This document shows, in pieces, positions 51,380 through 63,189 of a stretch of DNA of 64,000 nt. Source of the stretch: Streptomyces sp. NBC_00878. GTDB taxonomy: Bacteria; Actinomycetota; Actinomycetes; Streptomycetales; Streptomycetaceae. The position numbers and the translations under genes are program-made. The notes under the pieces are model-generated. The model did not search any database and had not been told where the DNA came from. It saw only the letters and a list, made by a program, of their open reading frames with translations. The stretch is from contig NZ_JAPEOK010000001.1 in assembly GCF_026341515.1 (NCBI RefSeq), positions 9,734,001 to 9,798,000 of the forward strand, written 5' to 3'. The stretch's first letter is position 1. Each line of letters opens with the position of its first letter.

Positions 51380-51520
51380 GGGATTCTCCTGGCAGACGGT
51401 ACGGGAGTACGGACTTGACGGGGTGGCGGTGTGGGGCGGCGTGGCGGCGAGTGCGCGCGGGGAGGGCGCGGAGGCGCCCAGCGCGGCGGACGGACCCGAA
51501 CCAGGGCGCCCCGCCCCGCG

Positions 51521-52600
51521 TTACCCGTCGGTGGCTTCGGTGGCTTCGGTGGCTTCGGTGGCTTCGGTGGCTTCGGTGGTGAGGCGCAGCATGACCTTGC
51601 TGCTCCCGCTGCCCGGGTCGGCGGCGACGGCGAGCGCCTCCTCGGCCCGTTCCAGCGGGAAGCGGTGGGTGATCAGCGGCGTCACGTCCAGGCCGTCCCG
51701 AAGGGCGCGCAGCGCCTCGTCGATTTCCTCGACGAAGCGGTACGAGCCGACCCAGGTGATCTCCCGGGTCACGAGGTCACCGAGCGCGGCGGCCACGGCC
51801 GTACCGGGCAGGTTGCCCACCTGGACGAGGGTGCCTCCGCGGGCCGTGGCCCGCAGCACCGGACCGAGCGCGGCCGGGGCGCCGGACGCCTCGAAGACCA
51901 CGTCCACGTCCTCGGGCAGTCCTTCGCCGGCGGAGAGGTCGCGCGTCTCGTCGGCGCCCATGGCGCGGGCGACGGCGAGGGAGGACGCCGCCAGGTCGGC
52001 GGCGACGACCCTGCCCGCTCCTCGGTAGCGCGCGGCGGCGACGACCAAGGAGCCGATCGGTCCACAGCCGTTGACCAGGACCGTACGGCCGCGCAACGCG
52101 GGAGCCCGGCCGACGGCGTGCAGGGCGACGGCCAACGGCTCGGCGAGGGCGCCCTGTTCGGTGCCGACGCCGTCCGGCAGCGGCCGGATCTGGGTCGCGG
52201 GGACCGCCCGGTACTCGCTGAACCCGCCGTCGGTGTGCGGGTCGAACGCCGCCGAGCCGAAGTAGCGGACGCGTGGGTAGAGGTTGGTCCGGCCGGCGAT
52301 CCGCTCGGGAAGGACGCCGTCGCCGACCAGTTGGGCCGGGTGCACGGTGACCGGCTGCCCTTCCCGGAGGCCGGTGACTCCGTTGCCGAGCGCGGCGACC
52401 CGGCCCGCGAACTCGTGCCCGAGCACCAGCGGGTGCGTGAGCGCGGCGGTGCCGGACGCGCCTTTCTTCCAGTACGCGATGTCGGATCCGCAGATCCCGC
52501 CCCACTCCAGGGCCAGCAGCACCTCGCCCGCGCCCGGCACCGGCCGGGCCCGTTCGTCGACGCGTACGTCGCCGGGACCGTGCACCACAACCGCCCTCAT
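51521..52600 (-). CDS. Zinc-dependent alcohol dehydrogenase (RspB/L-idonate or L-gulonate 5-dehydrogenase type)
   Basis: A 359-residue MDR enzyme with the catalytic-zinc region GGICGSDIAYW and GHEFAGRV, and the Rossmann motif VLVNGCGPIGSLVV. The usual four-Cys structural-zinc loop is not seen in LYPRVRYFGSAAF; this resembles idonate dehydrogenases. Beside a ManD-like dehydratase and fructuronate reductase, L-gulonate or L-idonate oxidation is likely (inference). The C-terminus is a (TEA)n tail encoded by a 9-bp repeat. The start shares ATGA with the MHS transporter stop. Confidence 0.85.
   Translation of the reverse strand: MRAVVVHGPGDVRVDERARPVPGAGEVLLALEWGGICGSDIAYWKKGASGTAALTHPLVLGHEFAGRVAALGNGVTGLREGQPVTVHPAQLVGDGVLPERIAGRTNLYPRVRYFGSAAFDPHTDGGFSEYRAVPATQIRPLPDGVGTEQGALAEPLAVALHAVGRAPALRGRTVLVNGCGPIGSLVVAAARYRGAGRVVAADLAASSLAVARAMGADETRDLSAGEGLPEDVDVVFEASGAPAALGPVLRATARGGTLVQVGNLPGTAVAAALGDLVTREITWVGSYRFVEEIDEALRALRDGLDVTPLITHRFPLERAEEALAVAADPGSGSSKVMLRLTTEATEATEATEATEATDG
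51530..51574 (-). repeat. 9-bp tandem repeat coding the C-terminal (TEA)n tail, five copies
   Basis: Five perfect GGTGGCTTC units (plus strand) encode Thr-Glu-Ala repeats at the very end of the dehydrogenase. Each unit is three codons, so copy number can vary without frameshift. Confidence 0.9.
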
Positions 52601-53991
52601 ACGGCGTCCTCCAGTCGGACCAGGTCGCGTCCGCGTGTCTCGGGCGCGAGGAACGCGCTGACGAAGGTGATGAGCGAGTAGACGACGAGCATCGCCGCGA
52701 TGGGCCACCAGCTGTCGGTGACGGCCGTGAGCGTGGCCGCGAGGACCGGTCCGATCGCGGTGGCGAGGATGCCGCCGATCTCCTTGGCGAGCGCCAGCTG
52801 GGTGAACCGGGTGCGGGAGCCGAAGAGTTCGGCCATCGTGACGCTTTCGAGGGAGAACAGACCGAGGACGCCGACATTCAGGCCGAGGACCATGCCGAGC
52901 ATGATGCCCGGGGTGGAGCCGGACGTGATGAGGAGCATCACCGGGAAGGCGAGGACGACGGTCAGAGCTGAGAGCGCGAGGTAGATCACGCGGCGTCCGA
53001 AGCGGTCGCCCAGCAGACCGATCACGGGCACGGTGGCGAAGCCCATCAGCGAGCCGTACACGATCGCGTCCGTCGGGACGGACCGGCCGACCGCCAGGTT
53101 GGTGGCGATGTAGCCGACCAGGAACGTCTGCATCAGCCCGGAGTTGCCCGCCTGGCCGAAGCGCAGTCCCAGCGCGAGGAAGAACGCCTTGCCCTTGCGC
53201 TGGCGGATACCCGCGGCCAGCACGCTCCCCTTGTGCTCGTCCGCCGTGGCGATCACGGACTCGACCTCGTCACGGGCCAGCGCCACCCCGTCCACCACGT
53301 CGGGGCGCTTCTCGAAGACCGGGCTCTCCTTGAGACTGCGGCGAATCCAGACCGCGAAGATCATCAGCACGAAGCTCAGCAGGAAGGGCAGTCGCCAGCC
53401 CCAGGAGAGCAGTTGGTCCTCGCTGAGGACGGCGAGCAGGATGGCCCACAGGCCGGAGGCGGCGAGTGTCCCGGAGTTGGTGCCGAGCGACACCAGCGAG
53501 GAGATCAGGCCCCGCTTCTGCACGGGCGCGTACTCGGCCAGCATCACGGTGGCCCCGGCGATCTCGGCGCCCGCGCCGAAGCCCTGTACCAGGCGCAGCA
53601 CGACGAGCAGGATCGGCGCGAGGATGCCGATGGTGGCGTACGTGGGCAGGGCGCCGATCAGGGTGGTGGAAGCGCCCATCAGCAGGATGGTGAGGAACAG
53701 GACCTTCTTGCGGCCGATCCGGTCGCCCATCCGCCCGAAGTAGACGGCGCCTGCGAGCCTGGCGACGTATCCGACGCCGTAGGTGGCCATCGCGGCGATG
53801 AGCCCGATGGCGGGACTGACGTCCGGGAAGAAGATCTTGTTGAAGACGATCGCGGCGGCCAGCGAGTAGAGCTGGAAGTCCATGAACTCCATGGCCGTGC
53901 CGAGCCAGCCCGAGACGGCGGCCCGGGTCAGATCGCGGGTGCTGCGCTGGGCGGATGGCGTCTGCTGAGCGGCTATGACGCTGTCCTTCAT
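52597..53991 (-). CDS. MFS transporter, metabolite:H+ symporter (MHS) family
   Basis: A 464-residue, 12-helix transporter. GWLGTAMEFMDFQLYSLAAAIVF and the loop motif GRMGDRIGRKKVLFLTILLMG are MHS signatures (ShiA/ProP/KgtP group), and a second GDRFGRR lies mid-protein. In this operon it should import the sugar acid. ATG 53991 is preferred to ATG 54003 since GGAG lies seven bases upstream. It lies 120 bp downstream of the fructuronate-reductase-like gene. Confidence 0.9.
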   Translation of the reverse strand: MKDSVIAAQQTPSAQRSTRDLTRAAVSGWLGTAMEFMDFQLYSLAAAIVFNKIFFPDVSPAIGLIAAMATYGVGYVARLAGAVYFGRMGDRIGRKKVLFLTILLMGASTTLIGALPTYATIGILAPILLVVLRLVQGFGAGAEIAGATVMLAEYAPVQKRGLISSLVSLGTNSGTLAASGLWAILLAVLSEDQLLSWGWRLPFLLSFVLMIFAVWIRRSLKESPVFEKRPDVVDGVALARDEVESVIATADEHKGSVLAAGIRQRKGKAFFLALGLRFGQAGNSGLMQTFLVGYIATNLAVGRSVPTDAIVYGSLMGFATVPVIGLLGDRFGRRVIYLALSALTVVLAFPVMLLITSGSTPGIMLGMVLGLNVGVLGLFSLESVTMAELFGSRTRFTQLALAKEIGGILATAIGPVLAATLTAVTDSWWPIAAMLVVYSLITFVSAFLAPETRGRDLVRLEDAV

Positions 53992-54059
53992 CGTGAACTC
54001 CATTGTTCGGCGAACGATGTTCGGGGACGGGGGAAGCAGTGGGGAGGGACAGGGAATGC

Positions 54060-54110
54060 CAAAGCTGAGGGAAGGGACAGGGACTGGGAAAGCTGAGGGA
54101 AGGGACGGGG
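54060..54110. repeat. Two ~22-bp direct repeats in the gap between the reductase and transporter genes
   Basis: AAAGCTGAGGGAAGGGACAG and AAAGCTGAGGGAAGGGACGG occur about 28 bp apart in a purine-rich tract between the reductase stop (54112) and the transporter start. The tract also has related GGGAGGGACAGGG segments. No function is evident. Confidence 0.6.
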
Positions 54111-54111
54111 A

Positions 54112-55557
54112 TCAGAGTTCGACGCGGCCGGCCCGCAGGGCGGGGAGCCGGTCCGCGACGGCGGTGGTGAGGGCGTCGTCGTCCGCCAGGTCCGTCGCGC
54201 CGAGGACGCGCAGCAGCGCGCGTACGGTCGCGGCGGGGCGGATCGCGGGCCCCCAGCAGGCGGTGAGTGCCTCGGCGGCGGGGTCGGTGGGCGCGTCGGC
54301 CCGGCGGGTGCTGTGCGCCCAGGCGGCGAGGGCCAGTTCGAGGACCGGCGTGCTCGTGCCGCGGGCCCGGAGTTCGCGCAGGCCCGGCAGCCAGCGCTCC
54401 GTGATCTTCAGTGATCCGTCGGAGCCGATCTGCCGCAGCAGGTGGTGCATGGCGGGATTGCGGAAACGTACGACGAGATCGTCGGCGTACGCGACCGGAT
54501 CGGGGCCGTCGGCCGGGAGGGTGGGGGCGACCTCCGCGCACAGCGCCCGTACGAGGCGCTCGCCCCAGTCTGCCGCCATGGTCTCGGCGATGGTGCCGAG
54601 GCTCACGGCCGCACCGAGGTAGGCCAGGGCGGAGTGCGAGCCGTTGAGCATTCGCAGCTTGGTGAGCTGGTAGGGCGCGACGTCCGGGACGAACAGGGCG
54701 CCGTCGAGCTCCCAGGGCGGCCGGGGCGCACCGAAGGAGTCCTCCAGTACCCACTGCCGGTACGGCTCGCCCGTCACGGGGAGGGCGTCGCGCACCCCGA
54801 GCGCGGCGTCGGCCGCCGTCCGGTCGGCCTCGCTCGTCGCGGGCACGATCCGGTCCACGACCGTCGCGGGGAAAGCGACGGCCTCGGCCATCCGGTCCAG
54901 GATCTCCGTACGGTCCGGCCAGGCCGACGCACGGACGAAGTCGTGGATTACGCGGCCCAGCGCGACGCCGTTGCCCGCCATGTTGTCGCAGGACACGACG
55001 CTGACCGGGGGCGCGCCCGCGCGCATCCGCGCGGCCAGCCCGGCGGCCAGCCGTCCGACCACCGTGGTGAGAGGCGCATCGGGGCCCGCGGCGAGGTCGG
55101 CGGCGACGGGCCCGGCCGCGGTGTCCAGCCCGCCGGTCGACGGGGAACGGTGATAGCCCTTCTCCGTCACGGTCAGGGTCACCACCGTCACCTCCGGGTC
55201 GGCGATCAGGGCGTCGACGGCCTTGGCATCGGCTCCCATGGCCAGCGCGTCGACGACGGCACCCACGACACGCGTGCGGTGCCCGTCCGGCCGGCGTTCG
55301 GTGACCGAGTACAGGCAGTCCTGGTCCCGCAGGGCGCGTACGGTCCCGGCCGACCGGGGCGCGACCGCCGTGATGCCCCAGGGCTCGCCGGAACGCGCGG
55401 CGGCCTGCTCGGTGTACACGGCCTGGTGCGCCCGGTGGAAGGCGCCGAGGCCGAAGTGGACGACACGGGTGCGCAGGTCGGCCGGGTCGACGGCCGGCCG
55501 CAGCTCGGGCGGGAGACGGAGAAGGGCCGCGCGGCCCAACAGGTCGTCGGCGCTCAC
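54112..55557 (-). CDS. Mannitol dehydrogenase-family fructuronate/tagaturonate reductase-like protein
   Basis: A 481-residue polyol dehydrogenase-type protein: [17 protein letters not shown] (NAD site), [22 protein letters not shown], and the active-site [16 protein letters not shown] with catalytic Lys and nearby His. UxuB/mannitol dehydrogenases match throughout. With the mannonate dehydratase overlapped upstream (GTGA), reduction of fructuronate to mannonate is the best guess; mannitol dehydrogenase is the alternative. Confidence 0.85.
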   Translation of the reverse strand: MSADDLLGRAALLRLPPELRPAVDPADLRTRVVHFGLGAFHRAHQAVYTEQAAARSGEPWGITAVAPRSAGTVRALRDQDCLYSVTERRPDGHRTRVVGAVVDALAMGADAKAVDALIADPEVTVVTLTVTEKGYHRSPSTGGLDTAAGPVAADLAAGPDAPLTTVVGRLAAGLAARMRAGAPPVSVVSCDNMAGNGVALGRVIHDFVRASAWPDRTEILDRMAEAVAFPATVVDRIVPATSEADRTAADAALGVRDALPVTGEPYRQWVLEDSFGAPRPPWELDGALFVPDVAPYQLTKLRMLNGSHSALAYLGAAVSLGTIAETMAADWGERLVRALCAEVAPTLPADGPDPVAYADDLVVRFRNPAMHHLLRQIGSDGSLKITERWLPGLRELRARGTSTPVLELALAAWAHSTRRADAPTDPAAEALTACWGPAIRPAATVRALLRVLGATDLADDDALTTAVADRLPALRAGRVEL

Positions 55558-56762
55558 CAGTCGTGCACCGAGCCGTCGAGGCGGCGCGCGACCGGGAGGT
55601 AGCGCCGCTGATAGGGGAAGCGTTCGGCCGCCTTCTCGTCGTACTCGACGCCCAGGCCCGGCTCTTCGGAGGGATGCAGCATTCCGTCGGCGAAGGTCAC
55701 CCCCGTACGGAACACCTCGGCGGTCTCCTCGGCGTGGCCCATGTACTCCTGGATGCCGAAGTTGGGCACGGCGATGTCGACGTGCACGGCGGCGGCCATG
55801 CTGACCGGGGAGAGGTCGGTCGCCCCGTGGGATCCGGTCCGCACCTGGTAGAGCGCGGCGAGGTCGAAGATCCGCCGCAGATGGGTGATCCCGCCCGCGT
55901 GGACGACGGTGGTGCGTACGTAGTCGATGAGCTGCTCGGTGATCAGGTGCTGGACGTCCCAGATCGAGTTCATCACCTCGCCGACCGCGATCGGTGTCGT
56001 GGTGTGCTGCCGGATGAGCCGGAACGACTCCTGGTTCTCGGCCGGGGTCGGGTCCTCCATCCAGAACAGCCGGCAGCCCTCGACGCTCTTGCCGAACCGG
56101 GCCGCCTCCATCGGGGTCAGCCGGTGGTGCACATCGTGCAGGAGGTGGAAGCCGAAGCCGAACCGCTCCCGCACCGCTTCCAGATAGGTGGGCGCGAAGC
56201 CGAGATAGGCCTCGGTGTCCCAGGGTTGTTCGTCGGGCAGCTCGGTCGCGGCGGGCTCGTAGATCCTGCCCTTGCGCACGCCGTACGTGCCGCCGACCTC
56301 GGGCACGGCGGCCTGGGCCCGTACAGCCTTGTACCCCAGTTCCAGATGACGCTCGACGTCGTCCAGCAGCGAGGGCGTGTCGGTGCCGCTGGCGTGCGAG
56401 TAGACCAGCACGCCGTCGCGGGAGGGGCCACCGAGGAGCTGGTGGACGGGCAGCCCGGCCGTCTTGCCCTTGATGTCCCACAGCGCGGTGTCGACGGCGG
56501 CGATGGCGGTCATGGTGACGGGCCCGCGCCGCCAGTAGGCACCCTTGTAGAGGTACTGCCACATGTCCTCGATACGGGCGGGGTCCCTGCCGATCAGCAG
56601 GGGAACCACGTGGTCGCGCAGGTAGCTCGCCACGGACAGCTCACGACCGTTGAGCGTGGCGTCACCGAGTCCGGTCACGCCGTCCGACGTGGTGATGCGC
56701 AGCGTGACGAAGGTACGGCCGGGGGAGGCGACGAAAACCTCGACACGTTCGATCTTGCTCAC
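55554..56762 (-). CDS. Mannonate dehydratase-like enolase superfamily protein (ManD/RspA)
   Basis: A 402-residue enolase-superfamily protein. The N-terminal capping domain ([37 protein letters not shown]) is followed by the barrel with [54 protein letters not shown] and HGATDLSPV. These are ManD/RspA features; the family includes efficient and weak mannonate/gluconate dehydratases, so exact specificity is uncertain. GTG 56762 is preceded by AAGGAG. It heads the operon opposite the GntR regulator. Confidence 0.9.
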   Translation of the reverse strand: MSKIERVEVFVASPGRTFVTLRITTSDGVTGLGDATLNGRELSVASYLRDHVVPLLIGRDPARIEDMWQYLYKGAYWRRGPVTMTAIAAVDTALWDIKGKTAGLPVHQLLGGPSRDGVLVYSHASGTDTPSLLDDVERHLELGYKAVRAQAAVPEVGGTYGVRKGRIYEPAATELPDEQPWDTEAYLGFAPTYLEAVRERFGFGFHLLHDVHHRLTPMEAARFGKSVEGCRLFWMEDPTPAENQESFRLIRQHTTTPIAVGEVMNSIWDVQHLITEQLIDYVRTTVVHAGGITHLRRIFDLAALYQVRTGSHGATDLSPVSMAAAVHVDIAVPNFGIQEYMGHAEETAEVFRTGVTFADGMLHPSEEPGLGVEYDEKAAERFPYQRRYLPVARRLDGSVHDW

Positions 56763-56783
56763 AGGCGCTCCTTGGTCGCGAAG

Positions 56784-56830
56784 TACTTGTATACAAGCAC
56801 CTGTCGCGCAGTGTGGCAATACTTGTGTCG
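56784..56830. promoter_or_regulatory. GntR-type operator CTTGTATACAAG
   Basis: CTTGTATACAAG (56786-56797) is a perfect 12-bp palindrome, with a second half-like copy TACTTGTGT at 56819-56827. This is the TTGTATACAA-type site bound by FCD-subfamily GntR regulators such as the one encoded at 56853. It overlaps the promoter of the sugar-acid operon and lies just upstream of the regulator. Confidence 0.7.
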
Positions 56831-56852
56831 TCGTCCTACGTACGATGTGCCC

Positions 56853-57563
56853 ATGGCTCAAAGGAACGGGCGGACGAGTCGGCGCGACATCTATCTGAAG
56901 CTGCGCCAGATGGTCCTGACCCTCGAACTCGCCCCGGGCGCCGCCCTGTCGGAGAACGAACTCGCCGCGTCGCTCGGCGTCAGCCGCACACCGGTGCGGG
57001 AGAGCCTGATCCTGCTGGCCCAGGAGGGACTGGTACAGGTCTTCCCGAAGATCGGGTCGTTCGTGTCACGGGTGGATTCCGCGCAGGTGGCCGACGCGCA
57101 GTTCCTCCGGGAAGCGGTGGAGCTCGCCTCACTGGACGATCTTCCCGGGCGGCTCGACCCCGCGGTCGTCGAGGAACTCCGGGGCAACCTGAACCGCCAG
57201 CACCACGCGGACCTCGGCCTGGAGGAGTTCTTCGAGCTGGACGAGGCGTTCCACCAGGGCCTGATGCGGCTGAGCGGCCATGGCGAGGTCTGGACCACCG
57301 TCGCCGCGGCCAAGGGCCACCTGGACCGGGCCCGGCGACTCGGCCTTCACGAGAACGTGTCCCCGGCCGTGTTCGCAGCCCAGCACCACGAGATCTTCGA
57401 GGCGATCGTCGGCGGGAACGTCCCGCTCGCCCGCACGGCCATGCGAACTCACCTCCGCGCGGTCTTCAGCGACATCGAACGCATCCGCGCGCACTCACCC
57501 GAACTGTTCGCCACCGACGCCTCGTCGACGCCCGTACGACGCAACGTCGTCGTCTGGGAGTGA
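56853..57563 (+). CDS. GntR-family (FCD) transcriptional regulator
   Basis: A 236-residue regulator. The GntR winged HTH is at the N-terminus ([53 protein letters not shown]). The FCD effector domain carries metal/ligand residues in [27 protein letters not shown] and MRTHLRAVF. It should repress the divergent sugar-acid operon and respond to a pathway acid. ATG 56853 is the likely start. Confidence 0.9.
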   Translation: MAQRNGRTSRRDIYLKLRQMVLTLELAPGAALSENELAASLGVSRTPVRESLILLAQEGLVQVFPKIGSFVSRVDSAQVADAQFLREAVELASLDDLPGRLDPAVVEELRGNLNRQHHADLGLEEFFELDEAFHQGLMRLSGHGEVWTTVAAAKGHLDRARRLGLHENVSPAVFAAQHHEIFEAIVGGNVPLARTAMRTHLRAVFSDIERIRAHSPELFATDASSTPVRRNVVVWE

Positions 57564-57665
57564 CCTGCCGGTAGCCCGGGCCTCCGATAATTGCTTCCCT
57601 TCTGCAACCAATACACTGCGGCGAAGCGTCCGTCACTTCAGCCGCGAATCGGGGGACCCGCAGAG

Positions 57666-58646
57666 ATGAACGCCTGGAACCCGCAGGGGCCGCCGCCGTA
57701 CGACCCTCGCGGTGGCAACGTGCCTCCGCCGCCCCAGGGTCCGTACCCGTACAACACCCCACCGCCGCCCGGCGGTTACCCGCCAGGCGCCCCGTATCCC
57801 AACGGGCCGAACCCCAACGCTCCGTATCCCAACGGCCCGCATCCCTACCCTCCGCAGCCCGGCCCGCCGTACCCGGGACCGCAGCCCGCGCGGCGCGTGG
57901 GACCGCTCGGACGGCTGTGGCGCACGGCGGGTCCCATCGCGATCGGGCGCAAGGTCTTCACGCCGTCGCGGCCGGACCGGGTCGACGACGAGGTGGTCGC
58001 CCGCGTCCAGAAGATCCGCACCATCGTCGGCCTGTGCGCCGTCCTGTGGGTGACGTTCTCCTACAAACTCGCCGATTCCGCGGCGGACGTCGCGAGCGAC
58101 CGCGGCAGCCAGGCCTGGATCAACGTCCTTGTGCTCGCGGCGACCTTCCCGGTGGCTGTCGGTCTGCTGATCGCCGCGGCCCGGCCACCGGCCCGCCAGG
58201 AGTTGCTGCGCCGCACCGCGAAGCCCTTCGGCTCGATCCTGGCCATCATGGGCGGCATGGCCGTGTTCCCCGCGTCCGTGCTCACCGGCTTGGTCAGCGG
58301 GCGGTTCGCCACCAATCCCGTGATGACGGTGGTCACCGTGGTCGTCACGCTGCTCACGATCGTCTGGGTCCTCCCGTTCGTCGTCTACGGCGTCGGGATG
58401 TCCCTCGTCCACGTCTTCCGCACCGCGGACATCCACGAGACGGTGCCGCCGTTGCTGGCGATCACGCTCGTGTGGGAGATGGCACTGGTGGACCTGTTCA
58501 CGGGTGCTTACAGCTCCCTGCCGGGGCCGATCGGGATCGCGCTCATGCTCGGCGCCCCGTTGTCGGTCACCGCGGTGGGCCTCTGGGAACTGCGCCGCCT
58601 GCGCACCAACTACAACCTCACGCTGCGCGGCGCACTCATGCGTTAG
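57666..58646 (+). CDS. Proline-rich N-terminal membrane protein of unknown function
   Basis: A 326-residue protein. The first ~75 residues are a Pro/Gly/Tyr/Asn-rich cytoplasmic tail (GPPPYDPRGGNVPPPPQGP, PYPNGPNPNAPYPNGPHPYP), followed by about six hydrophobic segments. Such tails are common in actinomycete membrane proteins; no catalytic motif is visible. ATG 57666 is used because the Pro-rich reading starts there. Confidence 0.7.
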   Translation: MNAWNPQGPPPYDPRGGNVPPPPQGPYPYNTPPPPGGYPPGAPYPNGPNPNAPYPNGPHPYPPQPGPPYPGPQPARRVGPLGRLWRTAGPIAIGRKVFTPSRPDRVDDEVVARVQKIRTIVGLCAVLWVTFSYKLADSAADVASDRGSQAWINVLVLAATFPVAVGLLIAAARPPARQELLRRTAKPFGSILAIMGGMAVFPASVLTGLVSGRFATNPVMTVVTVVVTLLTIVWVLPFVVYGVGMSLVHVFRTADIHETVPPLLAITLVWEMALVDLFTGAYSSLPGPIGIALMLGAPLSVTAVGLWELRRLRTNYNLTLRGALMR

Positions 58647-58749
58647 GAGCGTGCGACAGGAGCTTCTGCTCCCGGGAGGGGTCCCGGGGGCAGGGCGGCA
58701 CCATGCGGGCATCGAGACTCGTTCTGTGACCGGGGGAGACCAGGATGAA

Positions 58750-59457
58750 CGATCCGACGCATGCCCTGCCCGAGGTGCCGGAGCCCGCGCCTCCCGAGGA
58801 ACGGACTCGCTGGCATCGGGGCGTTGTCGCGGATCGCGCCGCAGCATGGCGGAGAGCACGGGGTGCAGCGGTCCCACGGCGGCGGCGTCCATCTCGATGA
58901 CGCCTTGCTCGGCCTTCCAGTACCTGAGGCGTTCGCTGTCCTCCCCGTTCCTCGTCTCCCGGCCTCCTCTTCCTTCCCCGCCGCCCGGTGGTCGTCGGCC
59001 TCCTCGGACTCGTCGCCGCCGCGCGGCGGCGAGCTGGTGACCAGCGCGTAGAGGGTGGTGGCCAGGCAGAACACGGCCGAGGCAGGTCGCGGGACGTTCC
59101 CCCGGACCAGTTCGGGGGCGGCGTAGTCCGGGGTGAAGCTGAACGGGCCGTTGGCCGTGATGGTCTCCGTGCCGCCGACCCGGTACGCGGCGCCGAAGTC
59201 CAGCAGCTTCGCGGTACCGCGCCGGGTGCGGCCGACGTTGGCGGGCTTGACGTCGCAGTGGACGATGCCCGCCTCATGCAAAGCGGTTGATGCGTCCGCG
59301 AGTTGGGCACCGATGCGGGCCGCCCGTACGGGAGACATCGGCGGCTGTCGGTCCAGGCTGCCGCCAGCCACACATCGCCGCTCCGCCCCGCGCCGATGAC
59401 CTCCTTGAGGACATAGCGGTCGGCCAACCGCACTCCGGAACGCACAGTACCCCTCAC
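58750..59457 (-). pseudogene. Broken Hanks-type Ser/Thr protein kinase gene
   Basis: Three frames carry successive kinase pieces. From GTG 59457: LADRYVLKEVIGAGRSGDVW (glycine loop). Then another frame has GIVHCDVKPANV (catalytic loop), LLDFGAAYRVGG (DFG), FTPDYAAPELVRG (APE) and LATTLYALVT. A third frame, from about 58920, holds VLSAMLRRDPRQRPDASE (kinase C-lobe). The Lys and alpha-C region between pieces one and two is missing. Frameshifts and a deletion make it inactive. Confidence 0.8.
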
Positions 59458-59607
59458 CCCGAGTCCCCCGGCGCACGCGCCCGCGGGGCCGCATACGTGG
59501 CCGAACCTACTGTGTGTGGCGATCAGTTCGCGGTGTCTACGCGGAGCCTGCATCAGACGTCCTCGTGCGTAGAGGTTGTGGGGCGGGTGGGGAAGTCCCG
59601 GAACGAG

Positions 59608-59645
59608 GACGGCCAGGCAGGCCCGTGCGGGCCTGCCTGGCCGTC
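59608..59645 (-). terminator. 18-bp perfect terminator hairpin after katG
   Basis: GACGGCCAGGCAGGCCCG (59608-59625) pairs perfectly with 59628-59645, leaving only TG between the arms (effective loop four bases after fraying). It lies 37 bp beyond the katG stop. Confidence 0.85.
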
Positions 59646-59681
59646 AAGTCGACCTGATGGGACGAGGTCGAATCGATCTGA

Positions 59682-61928
<2,247 letters not shown>

Positions 61929-61937
61929 TCACGGTGC

Positions 61938-62375
61938 TCAAAAACTGCGGCTGGTGGAACAGTCGGGGCACAGGCCCCAGTAGATGACCTCGGCCTCGTC
62001 GATCGCGAAGCCGCGATCGTCGGCTGCGGTCAGGCACGGAGCGTGGCCGACCGCGCAGTCGACGTCGACGACGACGCCGCACGACCGGCACACGAGGTGG
62101 TGGTGGTTGTCTCCGACGCGCCCCTCGAACCGGGCCGGGCTGCCGGGTGGTTCGAGGCGGCGTATGAGTCCCGCCGCCGTGAGTGCGTGGAGTGCCTCGT
62201 ACACGGCTTGGAGAGAGATGTGGCCCACCCGGTCGCGCACCCCTGAGGCGATGGCCTCGACTCCGAGGTGGTCACCGTGCCGGACGGTCTCGAGCAGTGC
62301 GACGCGGGCAGCCGTCACCCGCAGGCCGACACCGCGCAGTTCCTCGGCGGTGGTCGGAGTACGGGGATCGCTCAT
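61938..62375 (-). CDS. furA: Fur-family redox regulator FurA/CatR
   Basis: A 145-residue Fur protein. The DNA-binding N-terminal part has LRVTAARVALLETV and ISLQAVYEALHALTAAGLIRR; the metal site has DNHHHLVCRSCG and the C-terminal CPDC. In streptomycetes and mycobacteria the furA-katG pair is auto-repressed by FurA and induced by peroxide. The start ATG 62375 lies directly under a palindrome and a likely leaderless promoter. Confidence 0.93.
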   Translation of the reverse strand: MSDPRTPTTAEELRGVGLRVTAARVALLETVRHGDHLGVEAIASGVRDRVGHISLQAVYEALHALTAAGLIRRLEPPGSPARFEGRVGDNHHHLVCRSCGVVVDVDCAVGHAPCLTAADDRGFAIDEAEVIYWGLCPDCSTSRSF

Positions 62376-62412
62376 GGCGCTAAACCTAGCGCCATAAACA
62401 CGAACAGTTCAA
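62374..62412 (-). promoter_or_regulatory. Leaderless furA promoter with overlapping palindrome
   Basis: ATGGCGCTA (62374-62382) and TAGCGCCAT (62387-62395) form a perfect 9-bp inverted repeat with a 4-bp centre. On the minus strand TTGAAC (62412-62407), 18 bp, TAGGTT (62388-62383) is a promoter whose start would fall on the A of the furA ATG. FurA binding here would block its own transcription. Confidence 0.6.
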
Positions 62413-62559
62413 GAAAGCGATGGTTCCAAGTTTGATGAGCCGTGTCAGGCGGGCCGTCACCGTTGCCGTCACCGCCTTGACTGGTGACGAAATCGCCTGC
62501 GATCATCATCACGACCTTGGCGACGTACCCTTGCTCATACCTCTGAGGGGAAGCGGATC

Positions 62560-63189
62560 ATGACCACACCGCGGGACCTGTTGATCGTCGTCATGGATGC
62601 GGAACCCGGTCGCTCCGTGGACCGCGGCAGTCTGTCTCTGGCGCTCGCGGGGGCCGAGGTGGTCGACCTCCTCGGCGTCCGAGCCGTCGAGCTGGACGGC
62701 GATCGCATCGTGCCGGGCGACGAGCCCTCCCCGGACGACCCCCTTCTGCGTGAGGCCGCGTCGGCGCTCATTCGCCAGGAGCCGTACGAGTCTGTGGAGG
62801 ACTGGCTGTGGCGCCGGGGGCGCGACCTGTCCTCGGCGTATCTGGCCGTCTTCGAGACCGAAGGCCAGCTCACCCGGCAGCGCCGCCGCCGTCTGATCTC
62901 CTTCCAGGCGGGTGACGTGGCGCTCGTGGACTCCCTCGCCCGCCGCGGGGCCGTCGACCGCTGGGCCGCTCGCGAGCCCGTTCTGGTCGCCCTCGCGACG
63001 GCCACCGGGGCGTACGGCGAGCCTCTCGACGAGGACAGCAAGGACGCGCCTGACGCCCCGGACATCGCCGACGACGCGGTGGCGACGGTGCTGGCCGCGG
63101 TCAACGACGCGGTGATGGAACTGGAAGCCGTGCGGCAGCGCCGAGCCATCGAAGACGCCGCCTTCGACAACATCTGGCGCGGTTTCTGA
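62560..63189 (+). CDS. GPP34 (GOLPH3-like) family protein
   Basis: A 209-residue soluble protein with the GPP34 pattern: RDLLIVVMDAEPGRSVDRGSLSLALAGAEVVDLL and later a helical C-terminus. Eukaryotic GPP34 proteins bind phosphatidylinositol phosphates; in actinomycetes the many paralogues are uncharacterised. ATG 62560 has GAGGGGAAG upstream. A 12-bp duplication spans its stop codon. Confidence 0.85.
   Translation: MTTPRDLLIVVMDAEPGRSVDRGSLSLALAGAEVVDLLGVRAVELDGDRIVPGDEPSPDDPLLREAASALIRQEPYESVEDWLWRRGRDLSSAYLAVFETEGQLTRQRRRRLISFQAGDVALVDSLARRGAVDRWAAREPVLVALATATGAYGEPLDEDSKDAPDAPDIADDAVATVLAAVNDAVMELEAVRQRRAIEDAAFDNIWRGF

Noticed and set aside
54112..56562. An 816-residue fusion of dehydratase and reductase on the minus strand
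   Set aside because: The part upstream of 55557 is out of frame with the real ManD-like gene and reads as Arg/Pro-rich noise. The two genes meet at a GTGA overlap.
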